Part shown: piece after piece, positions 8,044 through 15,833 of the stretch
How positions within the stretch are numbered: position 1 is the first letter of the stretch
How the letters are laid out: the number at the start of each line of letters is the position of its first letter
DNA from: JBGSYN01 sp041750975
GTDB lineage: Bacteria > Pseudomonadota > Alphaproteobacteria > Geminicoccales > Geminicoccaceae
NCBI GenBank assembly: GCA_041750975.1
Contig: JBGSYN010000138.1
Location: 1-17,346, forward strand
Direction of reading: 5' to 3'
DNA length: 17,346 nt
Program-made: the position numbers and the translations under genes
The notes under the pieces: model-generated
Seen by the model: only the letters and a program-made list of their open reading frames with translations
What the model was told of the DNA's origin: nothing
The model's database searches: none

Positions 8044-9818
8044 CTATCCCCCGCTCTGCGAGTGGCCGTAGCGGCCAGATCCAATTCGGTCCCGGCGATC
8101 ACGACACCATAGTCCAGCGCTGCCGCCTCGGCTGAGATAAGCCCGTCAAGGACGTCCGCCAGCACCTCCTTCGGGTCCCGCTCGAAGGGGTTGCCATAGC
8201 CGCCGCCGCAGGGGCCACGCGAGATCAGCAGGTCACCCGCGCGCACCTTGTGATAGGGCACCTTGGACGGCAGCGCAGTCTCCGCTCCATTGGACCTGAG
8301 CGCCAGTTCCGCGACGGTACCATCGGCGCCGCCTCGAAAACCCCAAGGCCGGTATTTGTGACCCTCGCCTTCCACGGAGAACCCGCCATCGGACAGATAA
8401 GTGAACGCCCGCTCGGTGCCGATGCCGCCCCGCCATTTGCCAGGTGCGGCGACGTCGGGCCGAAGCTCGTAGCAGTTTACCCGGATCGGCAGATGGCTTT
8501 CGATGTCCTCGATCGGGTTGTTGCGGGTGTTGGCGTAGAGCGTGTCCACCGCGTCCATGCCGTCCATGCCGAAGCGGCCGCCATAGCTGCCCTCGAGGAT
8601 CTCCATGTGGACCCAGTGCTGCCCTTGGTTGAGGCCGGAAAACGCGATGACCCGAAGGTTGCCGATCCCTGCCGAGACCTGTTCCGGCACCGCCTGCGCC
8701 AGGGCTTTCATCACCGTGTCGGCCAGCTGGTTGCCGGGGCAGAACCGGGCGATGACCGGCGCCGGGAAGGAGGGATTGGCGAGGCAGCCCTGGGGTGCGA
8801 CGATCTCGATCGGCCGTGTCAGACCCGAATTCTGCGGGATATTCCCATATTTGACGCTGTCCAGCAGAATGGATCGCAACGTCAGCCATATCGCGCAATC
8901 CACCGTGCCGACCAGCGGCATGTTGATCGGCTTGTCGGGCACTTGCGGTGCCGTGCCGGTCAGGTCGACGACGATGCTGTCACCCATGACCCTGAGCGTT
9001 ACGGCGATGGGCAGATCGCGGCGGGCGGGATCCGGGTCGTCGAGATAGCCGTCGATGTGGGTGACGGCGGCATACTCACCGTCCGGCAAAGCCCGGATCG
9101 CATCGCGCATCAGCCGTTCGGAATAGTCCATCAGGTCTTCATAAGCCGCACTGATGGTCTCGAGCCCATATTGCCCGACCAGCGCCCGGTAGCGTTCAGC
9201 GCCGATCTCAGCCGCCTTGATCTGGGCCTCCATGTCGCCCACCACCAGATCAGGTGCCCTGATGTTGTCGCGCAGGATGGTCCAGACCGCCTCGTTACGC
9301 ACCCCCCGCTCGGTGACCTTGATCGCCTTGAACTGCAATCCCTCGGCATAGGCGTCGACGGCGTCGACGATGCCGCAGCTGCCGGGCGTCAGTGCTCCGA
9401 CATCGAGATGGTGCGCAGTCGTCACCGAAAAGCCGACCAGGCGCTCATTGACGAAGACCGGCACGACGAAACCGAAATCCGGGCCGTGACTCGCCCCGGC
9501 ATAGGGGTCGTTGTGCATGATGACATCGCCGGGCTGAATGGTTTCGCCGCGCCGCTTCATGGTGGCGAGGATGCCCCGAATATAGCCCGGGATCGGGCCC
9601 GATTGCAGCGGCGTCGACATCTTGCATTCGCACAGCTGCCTGCCCTCCGCATCCGTCAGCGCTGCCCCGAAATCCTCACTCTCCCGGATGATCGAGGAAT
9701 AGCTCATGCGCATGAGCTTGTGACCCATCTCGATGGCGATGTTCTCGAGCGCTCCGTGGATCACTGCGGCTGTTACGGGATCGATACGGGTGGCGATCGA
9801 CCGCTCCTGGACGTTCAT
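8040..9818 (-). CDS. hyuB: Hydantoinase/oxoprolinase subunit B (N-methylhydantoinase B-like)
   Basis: This is the B subunit of an ATP-dependent ring-opening amidase. In this family subunit A uses ATP to activate the lactam amide and subunit B completes hydrolysis. The 592-aa product has the usual family length. Characteristic segments include MSYSSIIRESEDFGAAL at about 38-54, MHNDPYAGASHGPD at 101-114 and TAHHLDVG at 134-141, where conserved histidines and aspartate could bind metal. Near the C-terminus are EGEGHKYRPWGFRGG and the glycine-rich SRGPCGGGYGNP. The ATG at 9818 overlaps the HyuA stop as ATGA and also has GGAG 8 bases upstream. Possible activities are on hydantoins, N-methylhydantoin or 5-oxoproline. 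Acetone/acetophenone carboxylase is a less likely alternative because no third subunit gene is present. Confidence 0.93.
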   Translation of the reverse strand: MNVQERSIATRIDPVTAAVIHGALENIAIEMGHKLMRMSYSSIIRESEDFGAALTDAEGRQLCECKMSTPLQSGPIPGYIRGILATMKRRGETIQPGDVIMHNDPYAGASHGPDFGFVVPVFVNERLVGFSVTTAHHLDVGALTPGSCGIVDAVDAYAEGLQFKAIKVTERGVRNEAVWTILRDNIRAPDLVVGDMEAQIKAAEIGAERYRALVGQYGLETISAAYEDLMDYSERLMRDAIRALPDGEYAAVTHIDGYLDDPDPARRDLPIAVTLRVMGDSIVVDLTGTAPQVPDKPINMPLVGTVDCAIWLTLRSILLDSVKYGNIPQNSGLTRPIEIVAPQGCLANPSFPAPVIARFCPGNQLADTVMKALAQAVPEQVSAGIGNLRVIAFSGLNQGQHWVHMEILEGSYGGRFGMDGMDAVDTLYANTRNNPIEDIESHLPIRVNCYELRPDVAAPGKWRGGIGTERAFTYLSDGGFSVEGEGHKYRPWGFRGGADGTVAELALRSNGAETALPSKVPYHKVRAGDLLISRGPCGGGYGNPFERDPKEVLADVLDGLISAEAAALDYGVVIAGTELDLAATATRRAGDR

Positions 9819-11893
9819 GGGTGTTTCTCCAGTCGGATGAGCAGGCTGCCGGAAGGTTCGACGCGGGCCGCAGCGCGCGGCGGCACGACCGTGGTGCTGT
9901 CCTGTTGCAGGATGATCGCGGGGCCCGAAAAGTCCTCGCCTACCGGTAGCGCGTCCCGGCGGTAATAGGTCGTCTCCAATCGTTCGAGGCTACCATCGAC
10001 GCGAAAGGCGCAAGGGTGGCGGCGCAAGATGGCGCCGGCCAATGTCCCGCCGGGCGACGGTTCGAGCCGGGCCAGCTTGGGCTGGGTACCGATCCCGCTG
10101 ACCCTGACATTGACGATCTCGATCGGGTTGGCCTTGAAAGCGTGGCCATATTCCGCGGCATGAGCCTTGTGAAAAGCTGCCCACACCCCTTCCAGGCCCG
10201 CATTGTCCAGCTCTCCCTGCGGCATCGGGATCTTCAGCTCATAACCTTGGCCGACATAGCGCAGATCGCCGACCCGGTGGAAAGCTATCTGATCGGCGCA
10301 GATATGGTCGGCGGCAAACTGTCCGGCCAATTCCGCTTCCATCTCCCGGCAATCGGCGTTCAGCCGATCGAGGTCGACCTTGCCCGACACCTGGAATTCG
10401 GTGCGGATGGCGTCGTATTTGAGATCCGTGGTCAAGAGCCCCATTGCACTCGTGATGCCCGGATAGGGTGGCACGATCACTTCCGGAATGCCCAGCATCG
10501 CCGCCACCTCGGCACCGTGCAGCGGTCCCGCACCGCCGAAGGCGACAAGCGCGAAGCCCCGCGGGTCGATGCCCTTCTGCACGGTCCGCGAGCGGATGGC
10601 GTTGGCCATATTGGCGTTGATGATGGTCAAAACGCCTTCCGCCGCCTCGGTGAGGCTCAGGCCCAGTCTCTCAGCCAGACCGGAAACGGCGGTCTCGGCG
10701 GCAGCAGCGTCGAGCTTCATGCCGCCACCCAGAAAATCATCGGGGTCGAGGCGGCCGAGCACGACATTCGCATCCGTCACGGTGGGCTCGGTACCACCGC
10801 GCCCATAGGCGGCCGGACCCGGCACGGCACCCGCGCTTTGCGGCCCCACCTTGAAGGCCCCGCCCGCATCGAGGTGTGCGATGGACCCGCCGCCCGCGCC
10901 AATGGTGTGAATGTCCAGCATCGGCATGAGCAGGGGAAACCCGCCGATCGACGCCGAGCGCGCATCGGTCTCGGCAAAGACACCGTCGACCACGATCCCG
11001 ATATCGGCGCTGGTGCCACCGATATCGAAGGTGATCAGTCGCTCTCGCCCGACCATTCGGCCGATCCAGGCACCGCCCAGCACGCCCGCGACCAGCCCCG
11101 ACAAGAGGGTGAGCGCCGGCTTTTCCATCGTCATCTTCGGCGTTGCCACACCGCCATTCGACGACATGATCCGCAGCTCGCCGGTCATGCCCGCAGCCTC
11201 CAACGCGGCGTCGAGATGGCGCACATAGCCGCCGACCTTCGGCCCGATAAATGCCGCCATCGAGGCGGTGGTGAAGCGTTCGAACTCGCGGAACTGGGGC
11301 GAGATGAATGACGATGTCGTAACGAACGCCTCGGGCATCGCCTCCTGCACGATGGCCTGGGCGCGGCGCTCATGGTCGGGATTGAGGTATGAGAAGAGAA
11401 AGCAGATCGCCACCGCCTCGACACCCTCCGCCTGCAGTTCGGTCGCTGCCCGGTGCACCGCGGCTTCGTCGAGCGGCTCGATCTCCGCGCCCGTCGGCGG
11501 TCCGAGCCGGCCCGGCACGGTCTTGCGGTAGCGCCGCTTGACCAGCGGCCGGTTCTGCCAGGGCAGCTCCTGCATGATGGAATAGTGCTCGACCCGCTGA
11601 TGGCGGGCGATGTGAACAATGTCGCGAAAGCCTTCATTGGTGATCATCCCGACCTTCGCACCCTTGTGTTCCAAGACGGCGTTGGTGGCGATCGTGGTGC
11701 CGTGAAAGACACTGGAAATCTCGGACGGGCTGATGCCGTTGGCAGCGCAGATCTCGGCAATACCGGCCATCACGCCGCGGCTGGGATCGTCCGGCGTGGT
11801 CGATACCTTGTGGATCGCCAGGGCCCCGTTTCCCATGTCGCAGTAGACGAAATCCGTGAAGGTTCCGCCAACATCCACGCCGATTGCTTTCAT
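9815..11893 (-). CDS. hyuA: Hydantoinase/oxoprolinase subunit A (N-methylhydantoinase A-like), ATP-dependent
   Basis: This is the ATP-using subunit of the HyuAB amidase, with an actin/hexokinase-like fold. The 692-aa product begins with the phosphate-binding GVDVGGTFTD at residues 5-14. FHGTTIATNAVLEHKG follows at 63-78, the second phosphate loop FDIGGTSADIG at 289-299, GAGGGSIAHLD at 332-342 and FGGAGPLHG at 452-460. The frame is open back to 11977, but the start at 11893 is chosen because the conserved N-terminal motif begins four residues later, the length then matches the family, and a purine-rich AAGAGAG precedes it. It is the first gene of the leftward run and faces the 286-base divergent control region. 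Known family members open N-methylhydantoin, 5-substituted hydantoins or 5-oxoproline at the cost of ATP. Which applies here is not decided by sequence. Confidence 0.94.
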   Translation of the reverse strand: MKAIGVDVGGTFTDFVYCDMGNGALAIHKVSTTPDDPSRGVMAGIAEICAANGISPSEISSVFHGTTIATNAVLEHKGAKVGMITNEGFRDIVHIARHQRVEHYSIMQELPWQNRPLVKRRYRKTVPGRLGPPTGAEIEPLDEAAVHRAATELQAEGVEAVAICFLFSYLNPDHERRAQAIVQEAMPEAFVTTSSFISPQFREFERFTTASMAAFIGPKVGGYVRHLDAALEAAGMTGELRIMSSNGGVATPKMTMEKPALTLLSGLVAGVLGGAWIGRMVGRERLITFDIGGTSADIGIVVDGVFAETDARSASIGGFPLLMPMLDIHTIGAGGGSIAHLDAGGAFKVGPQSAGAVPGPAAYGRGGTEPTVTDANVVLGRLDPDDFLGGGMKLDAAAAETAVSGLAERLGLSLTEAAEGVLTIINANMANAIRSRTVQKGIDPRGFALVAFGGAGPLHGAEVAAMLGIPEVIVPPYPGITSAMGLLTTDLKYDAIRTEFQVSGKVDLDRLNADCREMEAELAGQFAADHICADQIAFHRVGDLRYVGQGYELKIPMPQGELDNAGLEGVWAAFHKAHAAEYGHAFKANPIEIVNVRVSGIGTQPKLARLEPSPGGTLAGAILRRHPCAFRVDGSLERLETTYYRRDALPVGEDFSGPAIILQQDSTTVVPPRAAARVEPSGSLLIRLEKHP

Positions 11894-11982
11894 CTCTCTT
11901 ACCTGCTTTCGCCGACCGCGCCTGCCCGAGGGCAATCCAAACCGCTCCATGTAAGCACACCAGTGGATTGGATGCATCTGTG

Positions 11983-12004
11983 AGCTGAAAGGGAAACCTC
12001 AGCT
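11983..12004. repeat. Inverted repeat / hairpin in the divergent region
   Basis: AGCTGA at 11983-11988 and TCAGCT at 11999-12004 are perfect inverted arms. Inside, GG at 11991-11992 can pair with CC at 11997-11998 around a GAAA loop, leaving two bulged adenines. It could be an operator for a dimeric regulator, or an RNA hairpin in the hyuA leader. Confidence 0.35.
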
Positions 12005-12034
12005 GCCCAATTTCTGTGCATTCCGCCCAAATTC
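12005..12034. repeat. Direct repeat with 20-base spacing, possible operator
   Basis: GCCCAATTTC at 12005-12014 and GCCCAAATTCC at 12025-12035 repeat with a 20-base offset, about two helical turns. Such spacing puts both copies on one face of the DNA, as expected for tandem regulator sites. Chance similarity of short motifs is possible. Confidence 0.3.
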
Positions 12035-12130
12035 CGGACTGTGACGCTTTTTATGACCGCTTGTCGGGCAGCGGCTTGATAAGCATAGTCCTCGAACGCG
12101 GGCGACCGCGTCATGTTGGAGTGAGACACC

Positions 12131-12164
12131 TGTCGATGACCGGCTCGTAAAGCCGAGGTCGACA
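12131..12164 (+). promoter_or_regulatory. Leader hairpin just upstream of the ribose-type binding-protein gene
   Basis: TGTCGA at 12131-12136 pairs perfectly with TCGACA at 12159-12164. Inside, CCGGCT at 12140-12145 pairs with AGCC at 12151-12154 and GG at 12157-12158 around a CGTAA loop, with small bulges on each side. That makes about 12 base pairs, ending 3 bases before the Shine-Dalgarno GGGAG. It could modulate translation or mRNA stability of the binding protein. I see no match to a known riboswitch class. Confidence 0.4.
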
Positions 12165-12167
12165 CTT

Positions 12168-12172
12168 GGGAG
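12168..12172 (+). promoter_or_regulatory. Ribosome-binding site of the ribose-type binding protein
   Basis: GGGAG lies 7 bases before the ATG at 12180 and just after the leader hairpin. It supports this start. Confidence 0.6.
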
Positions 12173-12179
12173 ACAAGAA

Positions 12180-13286
12180 ATGACAGCGCGCTCTCTGACC
12201 ATTTTCGCCCACGCCTCGGTCCTGGCCCTGTTGCCAAGCCTCGCCTGGGGCCAATCCGACTTGGTCGACCAGGCGAATGAGGAACTTTCGGGCTATCGGC
12301 AGATACCGGAATTTGTCGCTCCCGGCCCGGCCTTCGATGCCCAAAGTTGCATGGCGGGCAAAAGGGTGATGTCGATTCCGGCATCGAGCGCCGTTCCGTT
12401 CCTTTCCACCATCAATGCAGCCACCGCTGCACTCGCCGAAGAGATCGGCTTCGAATTCCAGATCTGGGAGAACCAGGGGCAGGTTTCGCAATGGGTGCAG
12501 GGGCTGAACTTCGGCACCTCCAACGGCTTCGACCTGATCGACCTGCTCGCCGGCGCCGATCCGCGCGCATTGGAGCCCCAAATCGCCGCCGCCAAGGAGG
12601 GTGGAGCCATCGTTACCGCTTCGCACCTCACCGGCTTTGAACAGGCCATTCCGGGCGGCGTCGATGCGGTGGTGCCGATCGACTATAAGCGCGCCGGCGA
12701 GTTGCTGGCGTGGTGGACCATCGCTCAGACCGACGGCAAGACCAATAGCGTGGTTCTGGTCTCAAACGAGGCGCTCTCCACGGACTCCATGGTCGATGGC
12801 CTTACCGAGGTATTCACCACCCACTGCCCCGATTGCGAATTCGAGGTGATCAACGTCCCGATCCCCGATTGGGCCACCAAGATCCAGCCGACCGTTCAGT
12901 CAAAGCTCCTGGCGGACCCGTCGATCAACTATGTCGTGCCGATTTATGACAGCATGTCCCAATTCGTCGTCCCGGCACTCACCATCACCGGCAAGACCGA
13001 TGCCGTGAAGGTCGCCACCTTCAATGGCACGCCGTTTGTTCTGGGCTTCATTCAGCAGGGTCAGGTCGAGATGGACATCGGCGAAAACCTCGACTGGATC
13101 GCGCATGGGATCCTCGACGCCCAGATGCGGCTCGTCTGTGGTCTCGAGCCGGTGAACGACCCCAAGATCCCCTTCCTGATCTTCGACGAAACGAATGCAG
13201 CCACTGCCGGAACACCGCCCGAGGCCTCGACCGGCTATGGCGACGACTACGTCGCGGGCTTCCGCGCGCTCTGGCAGATGGAGTGA
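12180..13286 (+). CDS. Periplasmic binding protein of a ribose-type (CUT2-like) ABC importer
   Basis: This is a type-1 periplasmic binding protein that would feed the double-ATPase and permease encoded directly downstream. The 368-aa product starts with a Sec signal peptide: a short basic N-terminus, a hydrophobic stretch at about 6-22, and probable cleavage after AWG at 24. The mature part shows the alternating strand pattern of Peripla_BP_4 proteins, with segments such as KRVMSIPASSAVPFLSTI and SINYVVPIYDSMSQFVVPAL. A nearby cysteine pair (HCPDC) sits mid-protein. The ATG at 12180 has GGGAG 7 bases upstream. Its stop overlaps the next gene's GTG start by 4 bases. Relatives bind sugars, nucleosides and other small polar compounds. 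Because an amidohydrolase gene closes the operon, I infer a ureide or carbamoyl-type ligand, with low certainty. Confidence 0.9.
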   Translation: MTARSLTIFAHASVLALLPSLAWGQSDLVDQANEELSGYRQIPEFVAPGPAFDAQSCMAGKRVMSIPASSAVPFLSTINAATAALAEEIGFEFQIWENQGQVSQWVQGLNFGTSNGFDLIDLLAGADPRALEPQIAAAKEGGAIVTASHLTGFEQAIPGGVDAVVPIDYKRAGELLAWWTIAQTDGKTNSVVLVSNEALSTDSMVDGLTEVFTTHCPDCEFEVINVPIPDWATKIQPTVQSKLLADPSINYVVPIYDSMSQFVVPALTITGKTDAVKVATFNGTPFVLGFIQQGQVEMDIGENLDWIAHGILDAQMRLVCGLEPVNDPKIPFLIFDETNAATAGTPPEASTGYGDDYVAGFRALWQME

Positions 13287-14827
13287 CGCAAGCAGCACCG
13301 GCGATCCTGGAAATCGCCGGCCTTTCGAAGCATTTCGGTGGTGCCAAGGCGCTCGATCGCCTCGATTTCTCGATTCGACGGGGCGAGGTGCATGGCTTGC
13401 TCGGTCAGAATGGATCGGGAAAATCGACCCTGATCAAGATCCTCGCGGGTTTCCATGCGCCCGACGACGGGGCGCGGCTGCATGTGGCGGGTCGCGAAGT
13501 GGCGCTGCCGCTCACCCCGGGCCAGTTTCAGGCCCTCGGCATCGCCTTCGTGCATCAGCATTTGGGCCTCTCGCCGCACCTCTCGGTGCTCGAGAACTTC
13601 CTCGTCGGCCGGCACGCCACATCCTCCCGCTGGTGCATTCCCTGGGCACAGGAGGCCCGCCGTGCCGAGGCGCTGTTTCGGCGCTACGGCCTTGACATCG
13701 ACCCCCATCAACCGGTCGACCGCCTGTCATCCGTGGCGCGCGCGCAGCTCGCCGTGATCCGCGCCTTCGATCAGTTCGAGCGAACTCCCGACGCCCCGAT
13801 CCGTCTTCTCATTCTCGATGAGCCGACACCCTTTCTGCCAGCACGGGATGTCGAACACCTGTTCAGACTGGTGCGCGAACTGGTGGCGGACGGCGCCAGC
13901 GTCATCTTCGTCAGCCACGACATCGACGAGGCGTTGACCATCACCGACCGTATCACCGTCCTGCGTGACGGGCGGCTGGTCGGCACGGCAGAGACGCCGG
14001 CGGTGACGAAAGGCGAGCTCGTGAAAATGATCGTCGGCCGTGCCGTCGACCTCGATACCATGCGCCCGGCTGCCCGCGACCACGGGCCGGTGAAAGTCCG
14101 CATCACCGGGTTGACGGGTGCATCCCTGGACAATGTCTCGATAAGTCTCGGCACAGGGGAGGTAGTGGGCCTCACCGGCTTGATCGGCTCCGGCTACGAG
14201 GATGCGGTGACGCTGATCTATGGCGCGGACAAGGCCAGCGCCGGGACGCTCACCATCGGCGACAATGACCACGAGATCAGCCGCATGACGCCATACCGGG
14301 CCATCAAGGCCGGGATGGTGTTGATCCCCGCCGATCGGCTGGAAGAGGGCATCGTGCCGACCCTGCCGGTCACCGACAACGCGACGCTGCCTTTGATCGG
14401 CCGGTGGGCGGGCGGTTTTCTTGTTTCCAACCGCCGCAAGCGCGATGCTGCGGCCGCGGTCAACAAGGCTTATGACGTGCGCCCCCCCGATCCCGGAACC
14501 CTGATTGGCAACCTCTCCGGCGGCAACCAGCAAAAAGTGGTCCTCGCCAAGTGGTTTCAGACCTCGCCCGAATTTATTCTGCTGATCGAACCCACCCAAG
14601 GCGTCGACGTCGGCGCGCGTGAACAGGTGTTCGGGATCATCCAGACCATGGCCGAAAACGGTGCTGCGGTGCTTTGTGCAAGTTCGGACCATGAGCAACT
14701 CACCGCTATCTGCGACCGGGTCATTGTTTTCGCGCGAGGCCGCACCGTGGCTGAAATCGCAGGGAACGAAATTTCCAAATCCGCCATCGCCCGGCTCACC
14801 TACAGTGCCCTGGACGATGCGGCTTGA
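13283..14827 (+). CDS. Ribose-type ABC transporter ATP-binding protein with two fused ATPase domains
   Basis: This cytoplasmic RbsA/MglA-like ATPase has two nucleotide-binding domains in 514 aa. Domain 1 has Walker A GQNGSGKS at 41-48, the family's divergent signature LSSVARAQ at 148-155, Walker B LLILDE at 175-180 and H211 in the H-loop. Domain 2 has the usual degenerate P-loop GLIGSGYE at 299-306, which lacks the lysine, a good LSGGNQ signature at 411-416, and Walker B FILLIE at 431-436. There, isoleucine stands where the aspartate is expected. Domain 1 is therefore probably the main hydrolytic Walker A/B site. Translation starts at GTG 13283, overlapping the binding-protein stop as GTGA; no closer ATG fits the frame. 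The stop overlaps the permease ATG (TGATG). Family and complex are clear; substrate is not. Confidence 0.93.
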   Translation: MTQAAPAILEIAGLSKHFGGAKALDRLDFSIRRGEVHGLLGQNGSGKSTLIKILAGFHAPDDGARLHVAGREVALPLTPGQFQALGIAFVHQHLGLSPHLSVLENFLVGRHATSSRWCIPWAQEARRAEALFRRYGLDIDPHQPVDRLSSVARAQLAVIRAFDQFERTPDAPIRLLILDEPTPFLPARDVEHLFRLVRELVADGASVIFVSHDIDEALTITDRITVLRDGRLVGTAETPAVTKGELVKMIVGRAVDLDTMRPAARDHGPVKVRITGLTGASLDNVSISLGTGEVVGLTGLIGSGYEDAVTLIYGADKASAGTLTIGDNDHEISRMTPYRAIKAGMVLIPADRLEEGIVPTLPVTDNATLPLIGRWAGGFLVSNRRKRDAAAAVNKAYDVRPPDPGTLIGNLSGGNQQKVVLAKWFQTSPEFILLIEPTQGVDVGAREQVFGIIQTMAENGAAVLCASSDHEQLTAICDRVIVFARGRTVAEIAGNEISKSAIARLTYSALDDAA

Positions 14828-15816
14828 TGGCGGAGCGGAGCGCCCTGCCCGGCCCTGACCGCCGGGCATTGATCGACCGCGCGGAACAATTCGGCCTGCT
14901 GTTCGCCTGGATTGTGGTGATCGCGGGCTTCGGTATCGCGCGGCCGGACACGTTTTTGAGCTGGGCCAATTTTGCCACCATTTTTGGCTCGCAGGCGGTT
15001 CTGGTGATCGTCACGCTCGGCCTGATCATTCCACTGACCGCCGGTGACTTCGACCTCTCCATCGCCAGCGTCTTGTCGTTCTCGTCCATGCTGATTGCCG
15101 TCTTGAACGTGCAATTCGGCTGGCCTATCTGGCTTGCGATTGCCGCCGCCATGGCTGCCGGCATTACCGTGGGTGCCGCGAACGGGGCCATCATCCTCTA
15201 TTTCCGCATTCACTCCCTGATCGTCACACTCGGCATGGGCAGTTTGCTCCATGGCATCACCTTGTGGTTCTCGGGAAGCCAGACGATCAGCGGTATCGAC
15301 ATTGCGCTGGTCCGGGCCGTCATCGTCAACCGCTTCCTGGGGATACCCTGGGCCTTCTACTATGGCATCACCGTTGCCGTACTGATCTGGTACACCTTTA
15401 CCTATACCGCCGCCGGGCAGAGGCTGCTTTTCGTCGGGCACGGTCGCGAGGTGGCGCGGCTTTCGGGCATCCGCGTGGGACGGGTTCGGTTCGGCGCCCT
15501 CCTCGCCGCCTCCGGGCTGGGTGCCCTGGCAGGCGTGCTCTATGCCGGCACCACCGGTGCCGCGGATCCAAGCTCCGGGCTGACCTATCTGCTGCCCGCC
15601 TTCGCCGCCGCATTCCTTGGTGCGACCGCCATCACGCCGGGCCGGTTCAACGCGCCGGGCTCGGTCATCGCGGTCTATTTTCTGGTCACGGGTATCACCG
15701 GCCTTTCCATTCTGGGGATCAGCACCTTCGTCCAGGACCTTTTTTATGGGGGTGCTCTCATCGTTGCCGTCGCACTTTCGCAACTCGTTCGCGGACGCGA
15801 AGAACGCCTCGGCTGA
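14827..15816 (+). CDS. Ribose-type ABC transporter permease (RbsC-like)
   Basis: This inner-membrane permease would dimerise to form the channel for the ribose-type importer. The 329-aa product is very hydrophobic, with eight or more predicted membrane spans. It carries family segments LIIPLTAGDFDLSIASVL near 65-82 (RbsC-like proteins have IDLSVG here) and GRFNAPGSVIAVYFL near 276-290. The frame is open from a TTG at 14824, but the ATG at 14827 is preferred. It overlaps the ATPase stop by one base (TGATG), a standard coupled junction. The gene ends 17 bases before the amidohydrolase gene. No second permease gene is present, so this operon is a homodimeric-permease system, unlike the BMP/nucleoside type with two permeases. 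Confidence 0.92.
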   Translation: MAERSALPGPDRRALIDRAEQFGLLFAWIVVIAGFGIARPDTFLSWANFATIFGSQAVLVIVTLGLIIPLTAGDFDLSIASVLSFSSMLIAVLNVQFGWPIWLAIAAAMAAGITVGAANGAIILYFRIHSLIVTLGMGSLLHGITLWFSGSQTISGIDIALVRAVIVNRFLGIPWAFYYGITVAVLIWYTFTYTAAGQRLLFVGHGREVARLSGIRVGRVRFGALLAASGLGALAGVLYAGTTGAADPSSGLTYLLPAFAAAFLGATAITPGRFNAPGSVIAVYFLVTGITGLSILGISTFVQDLFYGGALIVAVALSQLVRGREERLG

Positions 15817-15823
15817 GCGGATC

Positions 15824-15829
15824 GGAGAG
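15824..15829 (+). promoter_or_regulatory. Ribosome-binding site deciding the amidohydrolase start
   Basis: GGAGAG at 15824-15829 precedes the ATG at 15834 at good spacing. The reading frame is open far upstream (to 15264), across the permease gene, so this site is what fixes the true start. Confidence 0.65.
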
Positions 15830-15833
15830 AGAC

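Larger units (their letters stand above)
11894..12179. promoter_or_regulatory. Divergent intergenic control region between hyuA and the ribose-type importer
   Basis: These 286 bases separate the two divergent operons and must hold or adjoin promoters for both. Seen directly: a hairpin at 11983-12004, a direct repeat of GCCCAA starting at 12005 and 12025, an 8-base palindrome GATGCATC at 11971-11978, and a long hairpin at 12131-12164 just before the rightward ribosome-binding site. TTTTATGA around 12049-12056 could be part of a -10 box, but I cannot assign a convincing promoter pair in either direction. No regulator gene is present in the window. Confidence 0.6.

Noticed and set aside
8250..9965. 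571-codon plus-strand ORF opposite hyuB
   Set aside because: It lies antisense to a clearly conserved hyuB. Its protein has no recognisable domain and the low complexity typical of GC-rich shadow frames.
10016..11311. 431-codon plus-strand ORF opposite hyuA
   Set aside because: Antisense to conserved HyuA motifs; no recognisable protein features.
8040..11893. Acetone or acetophenone carboxylase
   Set aside because: These share homologous large subunits, but no small/gamma subunit gene is present, and the linked M20 carbamoylase fits hydantoin-type chemistry better.
11894..11977. 28-codon N-terminal extension of HyuA
   Set aside because: HyuA-family proteins begin a few residues before GVDVGGTFTD. 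The extension is not family-like and would intrude on the control region.
13726..13750. Inactivating mutation in the first ATPase domain signature (LSSVARAQ instead of LSGGQ)
   Set aside because: A divergent first-domain signature is normal for RbsA/MglA-like double ATPases.
15264..15833. N-terminal extension of the amidohydrolase into the permease gene
   Set aside because: The extra 190 codons overlap the permease in another frame, are Arg-rich and unlike M20 proteins. A ribosome-binding site marks the start at 15834.
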